The position numbers were made by a program, and so were the translations under genes. The notes below the pieces were generated by a model. It was given only the letters and a program-made list of their open reading frames with translations. It had not been told where the DNA came from and ran no database searches. Positions 53,350 through 63,164 of a stretch of 64,000 nucleotides of DNA are shown piece by piece; position 1 is the stretch's first letter, and each line of letters opens with the position of its first letter. This stretch comes from Parabacteroides distasonis (lineage in GTDB: Bacteria > Bacteroidota > Bacteroidia > Bacteroidales > Tannerellaceae), in the NCBI GenBank assembly GCA_015060925.1, contig SUXM01000010.1, positions 24,792-88,791 on the forward strand, in the 5' to 3' direction.

Positions 53350-54324
53350 ATGTTATATCCAATGATTTTTAAGCCTATCCTAAAAAATATCATTTGGGGA
53401 GGCTCTGATATTTGTCCGTTTAAAGGTATTACTCCGGAACAAGAAGGTATTGGTGAAAGTTGGGAACTTTCTCATGTGGAAGGTAACTATTCGGTAGTGG
53501 ATAACGGTGAATTGGAAGGAAAGACTTTAGATGAATTGATCAACACATATGGGGCGCAGTTGTTAGGCGAAAAGGTAATCGAACAGTTTGGAACGACTTT
53601 CCCTCTGTTGATCAAATTTATTGATGCACGCGACGATTTGTCTATTCAAGTTCATCCGGATGATGAATTGGCTAAAGAACGCCATAACTCTTTTGGTAAG
53701 ACTGAAATGTGGTATGTAATCAATGCGGCGAAAGATGCAGCCCTATATTCTGGTTTCTCTCAACAGATTGATGCCGAAGAGTATGTGAAACGAGTAGAAG
53801 ATAACACTATTATGGATGTCTTGCAGCGTTACGATGTAAATCCGGGTGATGTATTCTTTTTACCGGCAGGTCGTGTACATGCTATTGGCGCTGGTTGCTT
53901 CATTGCTGAAATCCAGCAGACAAGTAATATTACCTATCGTATTTACGATTATGACCGTAAAGGACCGGATGGTAAAGGACGTGAGTTGCATACAGAGTTG
54001 GCTAAAGATGCTATTGATTATACTTTGTATCCGGATTACCGTACTCATTATAAGGCGCATACCAATGCAACAGTCGAGTTGGCTAATTGTAAATATTTTA
54101 CGACCAACTTATTGGACGTAGATACGATTATCGTACGTGATTTTTCTCAATTGGATTCTTTTGTCGTATATATCTGTATGGAAGGTAAAGCCTCCATTCG
54201 GGATAATAAGGGAAATGAGATCTATGTTCATCAGGGACAGACAGTCTTGATCTCTGCTGATACTGAGATAGTGACTATATCTCCGGTTCCGGGAGCCAAG
54301 TTCATGGAAACTTATATCGGATGA
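53350..54324 (+). CDS. manA: Class I mannose-6-phosphate isomerase
   Basis: A 324-residue cytoplasmic zinc enzyme interconverting mannose-6-P and fructose-6-P. The zinc ligands of the type I cupin are present: QVHPDD (His), KTEMWYV (Glu) and PAGRVHAIGAG (His). GESWELSHVEGN and the Bacillus-like short length place it with the Firmicutes/Bacteroidetes type. It is the second gene after glgB and ends before a strong terminator. The product feeds fructose-6-P for glycolysis or GDP-sugar synthesis. Confidence 0.94.
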   Translation: MLYPMIFKPILKNIIWGGSDICPFKGITPEQEGIGESWELSHVEGNYSVVDNGELEGKTLDELINTYGAQLLGEKVIEQFGTTFPLLIKFIDARDDLSIQVHPDDELAKERHNSFGKTEMWYVINAAKDAALYSGFSQQIDAEEYVKRVEDNTIMDVLQRYDVNPGDVFFLPAGRVHAIGAGCFIAEIQQTSNITYRIYDYDRKGPDGKGRELHTELAKDAIDYTLYPDYRTHYKAHTNATVELANCKYFTTNLLDVDTIIVRDFSQLDSFVVYICMEGKASIRDNKGNEIYVHQGQTVLISADTEIVTISPVPGAKFMETYIG

Positions 54325-54366
54325 TGAAATTGAGAAACAGAAGGATTCTACCTAAATAGGGTTGAT

Positions 54367-54408
54367 GATAAAAAGAGGTTGTGGTTAAAAACAACCTCTT
54401 TTTTTATC
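54367..54408 (+). terminator. Intrinsic terminator after manA
   Basis: AAAAAGAGGTTGT pairs with ACAACCTCTTTTT (13 bp) around an 8-nt loop, followed by a T-run. Confidence 0.9.
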
Positions 54409-54695
54409 CTTTATCGTAATTTGTGTTATACACACATTGTATTTAATCAGTAATTACTTCGGACTTATTTTGAATTACCTCCGATGTAATCTCCAATTAT
54501 GTCGGAGGTAATAAGGATGTGTTTAAAGTGTGTTAATATGTAATACTTATGTTAAAATAGCCTTGTAGGATAGGTCGGTTTGATGGATGGAGACCAACTA
54601 CCCATTGGTTATGGAAAAATGGATGATTGTCGAAAAATATTGATGATTAAATTTGATTTTTTTTAATAAACTGTTAACGATATGAATTTTATCAT
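54409..54695. other. Non-coding stretch upstream of GH78 gene
   Basis: Between the manA terminator and the GH78 promoter there is no reading frame of note. The only structure is the inverted element at 54475-54512 and its half-site TTACTTCGGAC before it. The rest is A/T-rich with no visible operator or riboswitch. Confidence 0.6.
54475..54512. repeat. Inverted element copy 2 (TTACCTCCGA type)
   Basis: Arms TTACCTCCGA and TCGGAGGTAA are perfect (10 bp), with an inner TAAT/ATTA. A third half-site, TTACTTCGGACTTA, precedes it at about 54452. It is the same 38-bp element as 34853-34890, read in the opposite orientation with its third half-site. The G-C pair in the arm of copy 1 is a C-G pair here. 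Confidence 0.75.
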
Positions 54696-54703
54696 TAACT
54701 TTG
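54696..54703 (+). promoter_or_regulatory. -7 promoter box for the GH78 gene
   Basis: TAACTTTG matches TAnnTTTG, 47 nt before the GH78 ATG. Confidence 0.6.
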
Positions 54704-54750
54704 TCAATAGTGTCTAAAGGTATGATGAATAGATTAAACTACAATAAATT

Positions 54751-57495
54751 ATGAAAAAAACAATTGTATTGCTTTTGGTTGCTTTAGTGTTGGGATGGAC
54801 TGGTTGTGTTCCTGATACTTCTGTGGTAGTGAAGAGTCTTCGTTTGGAAATGAAAGAAAACCCGCAAGGTATTGATGTGGTGAAACCTCGTTTTTCATGG
54901 CAGGTTACTTCAGACAAGGTGGATTTGATACAGCTATCGTATCAAATACAGGTGGCTTCTTGTCCGAAGAAGTTACAAAGTGGAAAAGACCTTTTGTGGG
55001 ATTCTGGAGTGATTGTTTCGGATGCTTCCGTATTAGTTCCTTATGAAGGAAAAGCGTTGGAGAGCGGAAAACCCTATTTTTGGCGTGTGAAATTGGTTAC
55101 AAACCAAGGTGAGACGGCGTGGAGCGAAGTGGCTTCATGGTCGATGGCATTGTTGGACAACGCTGAATGGAAAGCGACCTGGATCGGTGAAAAGGATCTA
55201 TCTAATCCGGGTGAAACATTAGCCGGAAAAGATGCGAAGGTGGAAGGTAATAGAACTCGTTTGGCAGCCCGTTATTTACGAAAGGAGTTTGCCGCTGAAA
55301 AAGAGGTGAAAAGAGCGGTGCTTTATATCAGTGGTTTAGGTTCGCATGAGGCCTATTTGAATGGAAACCGTGTGAGTGAAGATGTGTTTGCTCCGATTCC
55401 AACCATGTATCATAAACGTGTATTTTATAATGTTTATGATGTGACGAATTTAATCGTTGCCGATAAAAATACGTTGGGCGTGGTTTTGGGTAACGGTCGT
55501 TATTTGGGAATGCGTAATCCGGGTATCAAGTCTTTTGGCATGCCGATGTTGTTAGCTCAGCTTCAGATTCAATACAAGGATGGTACACAATCTATGGTAG
55601 TTAGCGATACCTCTTGGAAAGTCTCCTCTCAAGGACCAATCGTGGCAAATAATGAGTTTGACGGTGAAGAATACGATGCTCGTCGGGAAATGGATGGCTG
55701 GAATAAGAATGGATTTGATGATAGTGCATGGAAAAATGCAGATGTGATGCCTAAACCGAAAGGAAAACTGATGGCTCAGCAGACACCGAATATTCGTATT
55801 CAAGATGAAGTGAAACCAATAGCTGTCATGGATCGTCCGGATGGAAAATATGTAATTGATATGGGGCAGAATATGGTTGGTTGGTTGGCTGTGAACCTGA
55901 AAGGAAAAAAGGATCAGCCGGTCAAGATGGTTTTCTCTGAAATGTTGAATGAGGATGGGTCGCTTCGCTTGGCTAATATGCGTTCAGCTCTTGTGACAGA
56001 TATTTATACACCGGCTAAAGATGGGGCTTTCAGTTGGGAACCAAGTTTTGTATATCATGGTTTCCGTTATGTGGAGATCTCTGGTTTGGCAGAAAAACCG
56101 ACTGTGGCTGACTTTACTGGTAAGGTAGTATATGATTATATGGAGACAACAGGTCATGTGAATACTTCGAATGCATTGGTAAATCAGATCCATAGTAATG
56201 CATTTTGGGGTATCCGTAGCAATTATCGTGGAATGCCGACAGACTGTCCACAGCGTGACGAACGTTTGGGTTGGTTAGGTGACCGTACAACAGGTGCGTA
56301 TGGAGAAGCTTATATCTTCAACAATGCCAATCTATATAACAAATGGATGCAGGATATTGAGGATTCCATGAGTCCTCAGGGTAGTATATCAGATGTCTCT
56401 CCGAATTATTGGACAATTTATTCCGATAATGTAACTTGGCCGGCTGCTTTCTTTAATGTGGCTGATATGTTGTATCGTCAATTTGGAGATGATGCTGCTA
56501 TCCGTAAACATTATCCGGCAATGAAGCGTTGGATGGCTCACATGGAAGAAACCACTATGAAAGATTACATCATGACGAAAGATAAATATGGTGACTGGTG
56601 TATGCCGCCTGAAAGACAAGATTTAATCCATTCTGAAGATCCGAACCGTATTACTGCTGGTTCGATTTTGAGTACAACTCTTTATTATGATTTGTTGAAC
56701 AAGATGGTTGTCTTTGCCAAGATTTGCGGAAAAAAACAGGATATACAAGGTTATAAAGAATTGGCTGCAAAAATGAAAGAGGCCTATAACGCAAAATATT
56801 TCAATAAGGAAAAAGCACAATATGATAACAATACTGTGACGGCTAACCTACTTTCATTGCGTTTGGGCTTGGTGCCGGAAGGATATGAAGCGAAAGTGTT
56901 TGAAAATATCGTGAAGAAGACTAATGAGGATTTTAATGGACATGTTAGTACGGGTGTTTTGGGTATCCAGCATTTGATGCGTGGACTGACGGAGTATGGT
57001 CGTTTGGATATGGCTTACAAGTTGTTGACTAACGAAGATTATCCAAGTTGGGGATACACTATCAAGCAAGGGGCAACTACTATTTGGGAACTTTGGAACG
57101 GGGACACGGCTGATCCTGCCATGAACTCTGCTAACCATGTAATGTTGTTGGGAGATGTGATTATTTGGTATTATGAATATTTGTCTGGAATCAAGAATGC
57201 GCCAGGTTCAATTGCTTTCAAGAAGATTTTGATGGAGCCGGTATTCCCTGAAGGATTAGATGAGGTGACGACCTCTTATCTTTCTGTTTATGGCGAAATA
57301 AAGAGTGCTTGGTCTAAGAAAAATGGAACGTTTTGTTGGGATGTGACTGTCCCAGGAAATACGACTGCAATTGTTCGTATCCCGAAATCTTTTGGCGTGA
57401 CAGTTTCGCAGATGCCGGGTGTCCATAAGATTTCTGAAACAGAAAACTATACAGAAGTTGAAGTTGGTTCTGGTAATTATCATTTTGGTAAATAA
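54751..57495 (+). CDS. Alpha-L-rhamnosidase, GH78, lipoprotein
   Basis: A 914-residue predicted lipoprotein (lipobox GWTGC near residue 19). It begins with a fibronectin-like Bac_rhamnosid domain (about 25-130, LRLEMKENPQG, KPRFSWQV), then beta-sandwich domains (about 170-430), the (alpha/alpha)6 barrel (about 450-800) and a C-terminal sheet. Catalytic candidates are Glu504 in DCPQRDERLGW (acid) and Glu780 in TIWELWNGD (base), at the positions usual for GH78. It cleaves terminal alpha-L-rhamnose, for example from rhamnogalacturonan or flavonoid glycosides. It is monocistronic from its own promoter, and an inverted element shared with the pectin cluster lies upstream. Confidence 0.93.
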   Translation: MKKTIVLLLVALVLGWTGCVPDTSVVVKSLRLEMKENPQGIDVVKPRFSWQVTSDKVDLIQLSYQIQVASCPKKLQSGKDLLWDSGVIVSDASVLVPYEGKALESGKPYFWRVKLVTNQGETAWSEVASWSMALLDNAEWKATWIGEKDLSNPGETLAGKDAKVEGNRTRLAARYLRKEFAAEKEVKRAVLYISGLGSHEAYLNGNRVSEDVFAPIPTMYHKRVFYNVYDVTNLIVADKNTLGVVLGNGRYLGMRNPGIKSFGMPMLLAQLQIQYKDGTQSMVVSDTSWKVSSQGPIVANNEFDGEEYDARREMDGWNKNGFDDSAWKNADVMPKPKGKLMAQQTPNIRIQDEVKPIAVMDRPDGKYVIDMGQNMVGWLAVNLKGKKDQPVKMVFSEMLNEDGSLRLANMRSALVTDIYTPAKDGAFSWEPSFVYHGFRYVEISGLAEKPTVADFTGKVVYDYMETTGHVNTSNALVNQIHSNAFWGIRSNYRGMPTDCPQRDERLGWLGDRTTGAYGEAYIFNNANLYNKWMQDIEDSMSPQGSISDVSPNYWTIYSDNVTWPAAFFNVADMLYRQFGDDAAIRKHYPAMKRWMAHMEETTMKDYIMTKDKYGDWCMPPERQDLIHSEDPNRITAGSILSTTLYYDLLNKMVVFAKICGKKQDIQGYKELAAKMKEAYNAKYFNKEKAQYDNNTVTANLLSLRLGLVPEGYEAKVFENIVKKTNEDFNGHVSTGVLGIQHLMRGLTEYGRLDMAYKLLTNEDYPSWGYTIKQGATTIWELWNGDTADPAMNSANHVMLLGDVIIWYYEYLSGIKNAPGSIAFKKILMEPVFPEGLDEVTTSYLSVYGEIKSAWSKKNGTFCWDVTVPGNTTAIVRIPKSFGVTVSQMPGVHKISETENYTEVEVGSGNYHFGK

Positions 57496-57534
57496 AAACC
57501 GTCTAAAACATTTGGATAGTATTGTGAGAAACAG

Positions 57535-57543
57535 TATTTTTGC
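57535..57543 (+). promoter_or_regulatory. -7 promoter box for rplU-rpmA
   Basis: TATTTTTGC is a full match to TAnnTTTG, placing the transcript start near 57550 and giving an ~80-nt leader. Confidence 0.65.
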
Positions 57544-57549
57544 ACTCTG

Positions 57550-57629
57550 AAATTCCGCAGGAGGTAAACAAGTGATGCTTGAAGCGCATCCACCTTCGGG
57601 ACATAACCTGTTAAAGTATAAAAAAACAG
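57550..57629 (+). promoter_or_regulatory. Putative ribosomal-protein leader of rplU
   Basis: The leader can form GATGC/GCATC (57582-57600 region) within an outer pairing of CAGGAGGT with the downstream ACCTTC or AACCTG segments. Structured leaders ahead of rplU that allow autogenous control are known in several phyla; this one is inferred only from pairing and position. Confidence 0.4.
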
Positions 57630-57947
57630 ATGTACGTAATCGTAGAAATCAACGGACAGCAATTCAAAGCTGAAGAAGGAAAGAAGTTGTTCGTTCATCA
57701 CATTCAGAACGCAGAAAGCGGTGCTGTTGTGGAATTTGAAAAAGTGTTGTTGGTTGACAACAATGGTGAAGTAAAAGTAGGTGCTCCTACAGTAGAAGGC
57801 GCAAAGGTGGTATGTGAAGTACTGTCTCCGCTTGTAAAAGGTGATAAAGTGTTGGTTTTCCACAAGAAGAGAAGAAAGGGTTATCGTAAATTGAACGGTC
57901 ACCGCCAGCAGTTCACTGAAGTGAGTGTAAAAGAAATTGTTGCTTAA
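57630..57947 (+). CDS. rplU: 50S ribosomal protein L21
   Basis: A 105-residue ribosomal protein of the large subunit, contacting 23S rRNA and L20. It is recognised by [13 protein letters not shown] at the start, [11 protein letters not shown] in the middle and [17 protein letters not shown] near the C-terminus, where the basic residues bind rRNA. Normal length. It is followed by rpmA after 22 nt, the conserved order in nearly all bacteria. Confidence 0.97.
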   Translation: MYVIVEINGQQFKAEEGKKLFVHHIQNAESGAVVEFEKVLLVDNNGEVKVGAPTVEGAKVVCEVLSPLVKGDKVLVFHKKRRKGYRKLNGHRQQFTEVSVKEIVA

Positions 57948-57969
57948 CGTTTAAAGGAGAAAAGAAGAA

Positions 57970-58236
57970 ATGGCACATAAAAAAGGTGTGGGTAGTTCTA
58001 AGAACGGCCGTGAATCACAAAGTAAAAGATTAGGTGTTAAGCTTTTCGGTGGCGAAGTAGCTAAAGCTGGTAATATTATCGTTCGTCAGAGAGGTACAGT
58101 TCATCATCCAGGTGAAAATGTAGGTATTGGTAAAGACCATACTTTATATGCTTTGGTTGATGGTGTTGTTACATTCCGTAGAGGTAAAGAAAACCGTTCT
58201 TTTGTTTCTATCAAAAAAGTTGTAGCAGAAGCATAA
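57970..58236 (+). CDS. rpmA: 50S ribosomal protein L27
   Basis: An 88-residue ribosomal protein whose N-terminal tail reaches the peptidyl-transferase centre. [29 protein letters not shown] and [10 protein letters not shown] are characteristic. There is no cleavable N-terminal extension of the kind seen in Firmicutes and Fusobacteria, so no Prp protease is needed. Co-transcribed with rplU. Confidence 0.97.
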   Translation: MAHKKGVGSSKNGRESQSKRLGVKLFGGEVAKAGNIIVRQRGTVHHPGENVGIGKDHTLYALVDGVVTFRRGKENRSFVSIKKVVAEA

Positions 58237-58255
58237 GGAAAAGTATTTTGATAAT

Positions 58256-58294
58256 AAAAAAAGAGTTGTTTCCATGGGAAGCAACTCTTTTTTT
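58256..58294. terminator. Bidirectional terminator between rpmA and the PHP gene
   Basis: The stem AAAGAGTTGTTTCC / GGAAGCAACTCTTT (with one G-T pair) and loop ATG is flanked by A- and T-runs. It serves both the plus-strand rpmA and the converging minus-strand operon. Confidence 0.88.
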
Positions 58295-58320
58295 ATAGAA
58301 GTAAATCTGTGCTCTATCTT

Positions 58321-59037
58321 TTAATCTCGTTCTTTCAGCCTTTGTTTGAACGTTTCCACTTTGTCATTCATAATAAGAACTTCAGGAAATTCTGTTTCTT
58401 GTAGTAATTCATAAATATGGTCGTGTCGAGCAATATCAAATGAGATATGTGCATCACTTCCCAAAATTACCGGGACATCGTATCTTTTACATAGACGCAA
58501 GATTGTTAAGTTATTTTCTCGTGCATGAACTTTATTTCTACCTGGATTAAGCGAACTGTTATTGATCTCAAGTAGGGTGTGATATTCCTTGGAGGCTAAA
58601 ACAATCGGTTCAAAATCAAGTAGGGCGGTACCATCACCCGGATGGCTGATGATATCAATGGCAGGATTACGAATCGCTCCGATAACGGCACTTGTGTTTT
58701 CCTCTATGTTTCCCGGTGTATAACAGAGGGAGTGGATACCTGCAATACGAATATCCAACATAGGAAAGTAGAATGCTTCCAAATCAATTGTTCCTTTATA
58801 ATCGATGATGTTCAGCTCAGCACCTAAGAGTAGTTCTATGCCATACATATGTCGAGGAACTACATGCAAGTTCCTGAAATAGATGGGGTCACATGTCCCC
58901 GGAATGCCAGGGGAATGTTCGGTTATCCCTAATAGTTGAAGCCCTTTCTCTGCGGCAATCTGTGCCATTTCTTGTATGGTACTGTATGCATGTCCGCTGG
59001 CTACAGAATGGGTATGTACGTCAAGTAATGTTTTCAT
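58321..59037 (-). CDS. PHP-domain metal-dependent hydrolase (YcdX-like)
   Basis: A 238-residue TIM-barrel hydrolase of the PHP superfamily. Metal-ligand motifs in order: DVHTHSVASGH (residues 5-15), GITEHSPG near 37, GAELNI near 71, IAGIHS near 95, SHPGDG near 130, EINNSS near 157 and LGSDAHIS near 192. This is the set for a trinuclear zinc site, like E. coli YcdX. YcdX-type proteins are phosphatases of uncertain substrate. It is the last gene of a five-gene operon, 1 nt after fbp. Confidence 0.9.
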   Translation of the reverse strand: MKTLLDVHTHSVASGHAYSTIQEMAQIAAEKGLQLLGITEHSPGIPGTCDPIYFRNLHVVPRHMYGIELLLGAELNIIDYKGTIDLEAFYFPMLDIRIAGIHSLCYTPGNIEENTSAVIGAIRNPAIDIISHPGDGTALLDFEPIVLASKEYHTLLEINNSSLNPGRNKVHARENNLTILRLCKRYDVPVILGSDAHISFDIARHDHIYELLQETEFPEVLIMNDKVETFKQRLKERD

Positions 59038-59038
59038 C

Positions 59039-61048
59039 TTAAATCAATAGCTTGCTTTTGCGCTCTTTCTCCTTAATTAGACCATTTCGGTATGCATATA
59101 ACAACTTTTCCAAATCTAAAATCTGTTTTTGCAGGCTAACTCCTTTGTCTGTGTCTTTGACCATCTGGCGTTTTGCGCTCAACTCAACAACAATTGTGGT
59201 GGAACGGATGTCTTTTCCCTCTTTAATTGCTTCGTCTGTTGATAGGAATGGCTCATGTTGTACAAGTTGGAAACCTCTAGAATGGTAGACCAAAGTATAG
59301 CCTGCGATTCCTGTTTCTGGATGGTAGGCTTTGGAGAATCCACCGTCAATGACTAACAGCTTGCCGTTGGCTTTAATAGGATTTTCTCCTTTGATAGAGC
59401 GGACAGGAACGTGTCCGTTGATGATATGGCGATGTTCTCCTGTTACTTCAAATTCGTCTAATAACATATCGCATACAGCTTCTTCCTGTCTTAGTGTGTA
59501 ATAAGCTCCCTTTTCCTCTTTTTGGACGGCTTTGTCTTCAATAAAGCAACGTTCAAATGTGGCCATTTTACTTTTATCAAATAGAGGAGAATCTTTACCT
59601 TCCCATAAATACCAAATATAATCCATGGCAAAATCCTTTTCCGGGCTATCTTCGGTATCGAAATAAGCTGTGCGTACTAACTGATCTACCTTGTCTAACA
59701 AACCTTTCCCTTTATAATCTACTCCTTCGATATTGATTGTTTTCAATGTCCCATCAGGGTTCATAGGAACAGAGGCGTGGAACAGTAGGTTGGAGTTACA
59801 GACTTGATACATACCACCATGTCTGAATAGGCAACGCATGTGTGTTTTCAATTTCTCGCTACATTCAAATGAATGTTTGATACGGCGCATCAAATCCTCT
59901 TCTTCAAAAGACAGAGCATACGGATCTTTAGTCTTGACTGTCGGCCAATTCTTATCCCGAAGTTCATATTCTTTACCTTCTATGAGAATTGTACCTCGTT
60001 TCAAATCGATTTGATGAAGCAATAATCGGTCATCCATCTGGAACTCCGGACGGCGACGGATGATTTCTCCTTCTAACTTAAATTGGATGATTGTTATCGC
60101 TTTGTGCATACGAGCAATCAGCTGGGCAGTTTTATCATCGAAAGTAGTATCAGATGCATTTGTACGAGGGAAGAATAGTTCGCAAGGGTCGTCGGCATAC
60201 ATCTCCATAGCAAAAGTTGCTAAAGGTAATAGGTTGATTCCGTATCCATCTTCCAATGTAGCTAAGTTCCCAAAGCGTAGGCACATACGGATAACATTGG
60301 CAATACTTCCCATATTTCCAGCAGCTGCTCCCATCCAAAGGATGTCATGGTTTCCCCATTGGATATCAAAATTATGATAGTTGCACAGTGTGTCCATGAT
60401 GATGTGAGCCCCTGGACCACGGTCATAAATATCTCCGATTATATGTAATGTGTCAATGGTCAACCGTTGAATCAAATTACACATGGCAATGATGAAGTCA
60501 TTCGCTCTGCCTGTGGAGATAATTGTATTGATAATTTGGTCTACATATGCAGATTTATTGGGTTCATCTGTTGACTCATGCAACAATTCTTGGATGATGT
60601 AAGAAAACTCCTTGGGTAAAGACTTACGTACTTTAGAACGTGTATATTTAGATGATACACTCCTGCAAACACGGACTAACTGATTCAGTGTAATTAAATA
60701 CCAATCGTCCAAATCTTTTTCTGTACGGCGGATTAACTCTAATTTTTGCTCTGGATAGTAGATTAACGTACACAATTCTTTTTTCTCATAATCACGAAGT
60801 GTGTTACTGAAAATTTCATTGACTTTTCGTTTGATTGCTCCAGATGCATTTTTTAGCACGTGGTTAAATGCTTGATGCTCTCCATGGACATCAGACAGGA
60901 AGTGCTCTGTCCCTTTAGGAAGGTTCATGATTGCTTCCAAATTGATGATTTCCGTACTAGCATCTGCGATAGTCGGGAAACTTTTAGCGAGCAACGTTAG
61001 GTAACGTAGGTCACTTTGTACCTGTTCGGATGTTATGTTTTTATTCAT
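59039..61048 (-). CDS. fbp: Class III fructose-1,6-bisphosphatase
   Basis: A 669-residue gluconeogenic phosphatase of the Firmicutes/Bacteroidetes type (FBPase class 3). It has a calcineurin-like metallophosphatase core with SDVHGEHQAF (about 48), IGDIYDRGPGA (about 200), WGNHDILW (about 225) and INGHVPV (about 545). The core is interrupted by long helical insertions that give the family its size. It converts fructose-1,6-bisphosphate to fructose-6-phosphate. It lies 8 nt after the MATE gene and 1 nt before the PHP gene, so its expression appears tied to both. Confidence 0.94.
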   Translation of the reverse strand: MNKNITSEQVQSDLRYLTLLAKSFPTIADASTEIINLEAIMNLPKGTEHFLSDVHGEHQAFNHVLKNASGAIKRKVNEIFSNTLRDYEKKELCTLIYYPEQKLELIRRTEKDLDDWYLITLNQLVRVCRSVSSKYTRSKVRKSLPKEFSYIIQELLHESTDEPNKSAYVDQIINTIISTGRANDFIIAMCNLIQRLTIDTLHIIGDIYDRGPGAHIIMDTLCNYHNFDIQWGNHDILWMGAAAGNMGSIANVIRMCLRFGNLATLEDGYGINLLPLATFAMEMYADDPCELFFPRTNASDTTFDDKTAQLIARMHKAITIIQFKLEGEIIRRRPEFQMDDRLLLHQIDLKRGTILIEGKEYELRDKNWPTVKTKDPYALSFEEEDLMRRIKHSFECSEKLKTHMRCLFRHGGMYQVCNSNLLFHASVPMNPDGTLKTINIEGVDYKGKGLLDKVDQLVRTAYFDTEDSPEKDFAMDYIWYLWEGKDSPLFDKSKMATFERCFIEDKAVQKEEKGAYYTLRQEEAVCDMLLDEFEVTGEHRHIINGHVPVRSIKGENPIKANGKLLVIDGGFSKAYHPETGIAGYTLVYHSRGFQLVQHEPFLSTDEAIKEGKDIRSTTIVVELSAKRQMVKDTDKGVSLQKQILDLEKLLYAYRNGLIKEKERKSKLLI

Positions 61049-61056
61049 ATATCAGT

Positions 61057-62391
61057 TTATTTTATTGTCAATTGATTAAACCGTTTCCATAATAGCACTC
61101 CTAATGTGGTTAAACTGACAGGGAAACCGCTCCAAACACCGACCGGTCCCCAATCTAAAATGAACCCGCATAAGTAACCAATGGGGAGAGCTAAACCTAA
61201 ATGACAAAAGCAAGCAATATAAGCCATCTGTTTGACATCGGCAATACCTCTTAGTGCGTTAGCAAATGTGACTTGTAGTCCATCTCCAAATTGATAGAGG
61301 ATGACAGACCAAGCCAATAATGCAACTAACTCAACTACCTCTTTTTGAGAAGTAAAAATATATCCCATCGAGTCTTTGAACGATACTATGAGCAAAACTA
61401 CAAAAAATGCTGTTATGATAATCAAATGAAGGCCAGCAAATGTTGCTTTTCTAATATTTATCCAATCATTCTTTCCTCTAAAACTGCTTACACGAATTGT
61501 GATAGCAGCTCCAATGCCGTAATAAATCATGAATCCCAGTGTGGTGATAACACTGACAATTTGATGAGCAGCCAATGCAATGCTTCCTAACCAACCCATC
61601 ATAATCACACTTAAGCTGAATGATCCTGTTTCTACAGCCATCAAAGCAGCGACAGGAAGACCTATTTGGGTGAGTTTTTTTATGTCGGGAAAGTTGATGA
61701 TCCCTTCTTTAAATCCGGACAAATAAATTTGGAATCGTTTGTGTTTCATGAATAATATGACAAAGAGTAGAAGAGAAACAAAACGACTAAAGAGTGTTGA
61801 GATTCCAGCTCCTGTCAATCCCAATTCGGGAAAACCTAAATGTCCATAAATAAGCAAATAGTTTCCGATGATATTTAAAAGGTTGGTACTTAACATGACC
61901 CACATCGGGGTTATGGTATCTGTAGTCCCATCGCTGAATTGTTTGAATGAGTTGAAAGGCATAACCAAAGGGATGGATACCAACTGTAAAATATAATAAG
62001 GTTTTATTAAAGGTATCAGTTCTTCAGGTTGTTCAAGTATTTCGATGTTAAATAAAAAGAACAACATGACAAGTGCTAAAAATATACTTATAAAAAAATT
62101 GAGGAGCAGGCTGTTTTTCAAAGTTTCTCCGGCTTTAGCATATTCTTTTTGTACGAAGAGGTTTCCGATGATGGGAGTTAACCCATAGGAAAATCCCATG
62201 CCGGCGATAAAAATAAGGTTGAAAAAATTATTGACAAAAGAAGCGGCTGCCAATTCATTTGAACTATGATGACCGACCATGATATTGTCGGCAAATCCAA
62301 CAATAATAATGCCCAGTTGTCCCAAAATGATAGGGACTCCCAGGCGTATTGTCTCTTTATAATGAGTTTTGTAAGTTGATAATAACATCAT
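61057..62391 (-). CDS. MATE family efflux transporter
   Basis: A 444-residue membrane protein with 12 predicted helices in two halves. MATE signatures include LGVPIILGQLGIIIVGFADN with MVGHHSS following, and ISTLFSRFVSLLLFV. Such pumps export drugs or metabolites in exchange for Na+ or H+; neither ion nor substrate can be read here. The start overlaps the end of the cyclophilin gene by 4 nt (ATGA), and fbp follows after 8 nt, so it is in mid-operon. Confidence 0.9.
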   Translation of the reverse strand: MMLLSTYKTHYKETIRLGVPIILGQLGIIIVGFADNIMVGHHSSNELAAASFVNNFFNLIFIAGMGFSYGLTPIIGNLFVQKEYAKAGETLKNSLLLNFFISIFLALVMLFFLFNIEILEQPEELIPLIKPYYILQLVSIPLVMPFNSFKQFSDGTTDTITPMWVMLSTNLLNIIGNYLLIYGHLGFPELGLTGAGISTLFSRFVSLLLFVILFMKHKRFQIYLSGFKEGIINFPDIKKLTQIGLPVAALMAVETGSFSLSVIMMGWLGSIALAAHQIVSVITTLGFMIYYGIGAAITIRVSSFRGKNDWINIRKATFAGLHLIIITAFFVVLLIVSFKDSMGYIFTSQKEVVELVALLAWSVILYQFGDGLQVTFANALRGIADVKQMAYIACFCHLGLALPIGYLCGFILDWGPVGVWSGFPVSLTTLGVLLWKRFNQLTIK

Positions 62392-63149
62392 TCCATTATC
62401 TTCACTGATTTGATAATGACATTTTCTGTCGGCCGGTCTTGCTTGTTGGTTTTTACTTGTTGGATAGCATCAACCACTTCAATTCCTTCTATTACTTCAC
62501 CATAAACAGTGTATTGGTTATCAAGGAAAGGTACACCACCGATTGTTTTATATATCTCACGAATCTCAGCAGGGATTTTTGCCTCTTCTTTTCTCCTTTC
62601 AGCTTCCAATTCGGTTTTACCAATGAGTGTATCACGAAGAATAGCTAATTCTTCTTTATTACCACTACGGTATAATTCCATAATCTTAGTCCTGTTTTCT
62701 GTTTGCAGACGATTGAATATTTCCTGTTTTAAACGAATATCCAACTGTTTTTCCATTTGATTAAGTTCACTTTCTGGATATTTTTTCCCGGTGACAATAT
62801 AGAATTGAGATGCGGAAGAGGCTCTTTCCGGATTCACTTCGTCTCCTGTTCGTGCGGCACAAAGGGCTCCTTTTTTATGGAAATAGGTGGGGTACTTAAA
62901 TTCTGCCGGAACAGTATAACCTAAATCTCCAGCACCTAATTGTTTGTTCATTGGAGCATCTTTAGAGGTGACGTCGCCTCCCTGAATCATAAAGTCTTTG
63001 ATAACACGATGGAACAACAATCCTTCGTATTGTCCCTCTTTGACTAACTTGATAAAGTTGTCACGATGTTTTGGAGTTTCGTTATATAATTTTAGTTTGA
63101 TTTCTCCTAAGGTGGTGTCCATGACCACGATTGTTTCTTTTGTTTCCAT
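62388..63149 (-). CDS. Cyclophilin-type peptidyl-prolyl isomerase with helical insertion
   Basis: A 253-residue cyclophilin without a signal peptide, hence probably cytoplasmic. The core motifs are present: FHRVIKDFMIQGGD (catalytic Arg), the substrate-binding ASSASQFYIVTG, and VYGEVIEGIEVVD near the end. Between the YIVTGKKYPE strand and the last strands is a ~65-residue charged helical insertion (about 125-190), absent from typical cyclophilins but common in Bacteroidetes homologues. It follows the exported paralogue by 15 nt and overlaps the MATE gene. Confidence 0.92.
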   Translation of the reverse strand: METKETIVVMDTTLGEIKLKLYNETPKHRDNFIKLVKEGQYEGLLFHRVIKDFMIQGGDVTSKDAPMNKQLGAGDLGYTVPAEFKYPTYFHKKGALCAARTGDEVNPERASSASQFYIVTGKKYPESELNQMEKQLDIRLKQEIFNRLQTENRTKIMELYRSGNKEELAILRDTLIGKTELEAERRKEEAKIPAEIREIYKTIGGVPFLDNQYTVYGEVIEGIEVVDAIQQVKTNKQDRPTENVIIKSVKIME

Positions 63150-63164
63150 ATAGATAAATAAGTT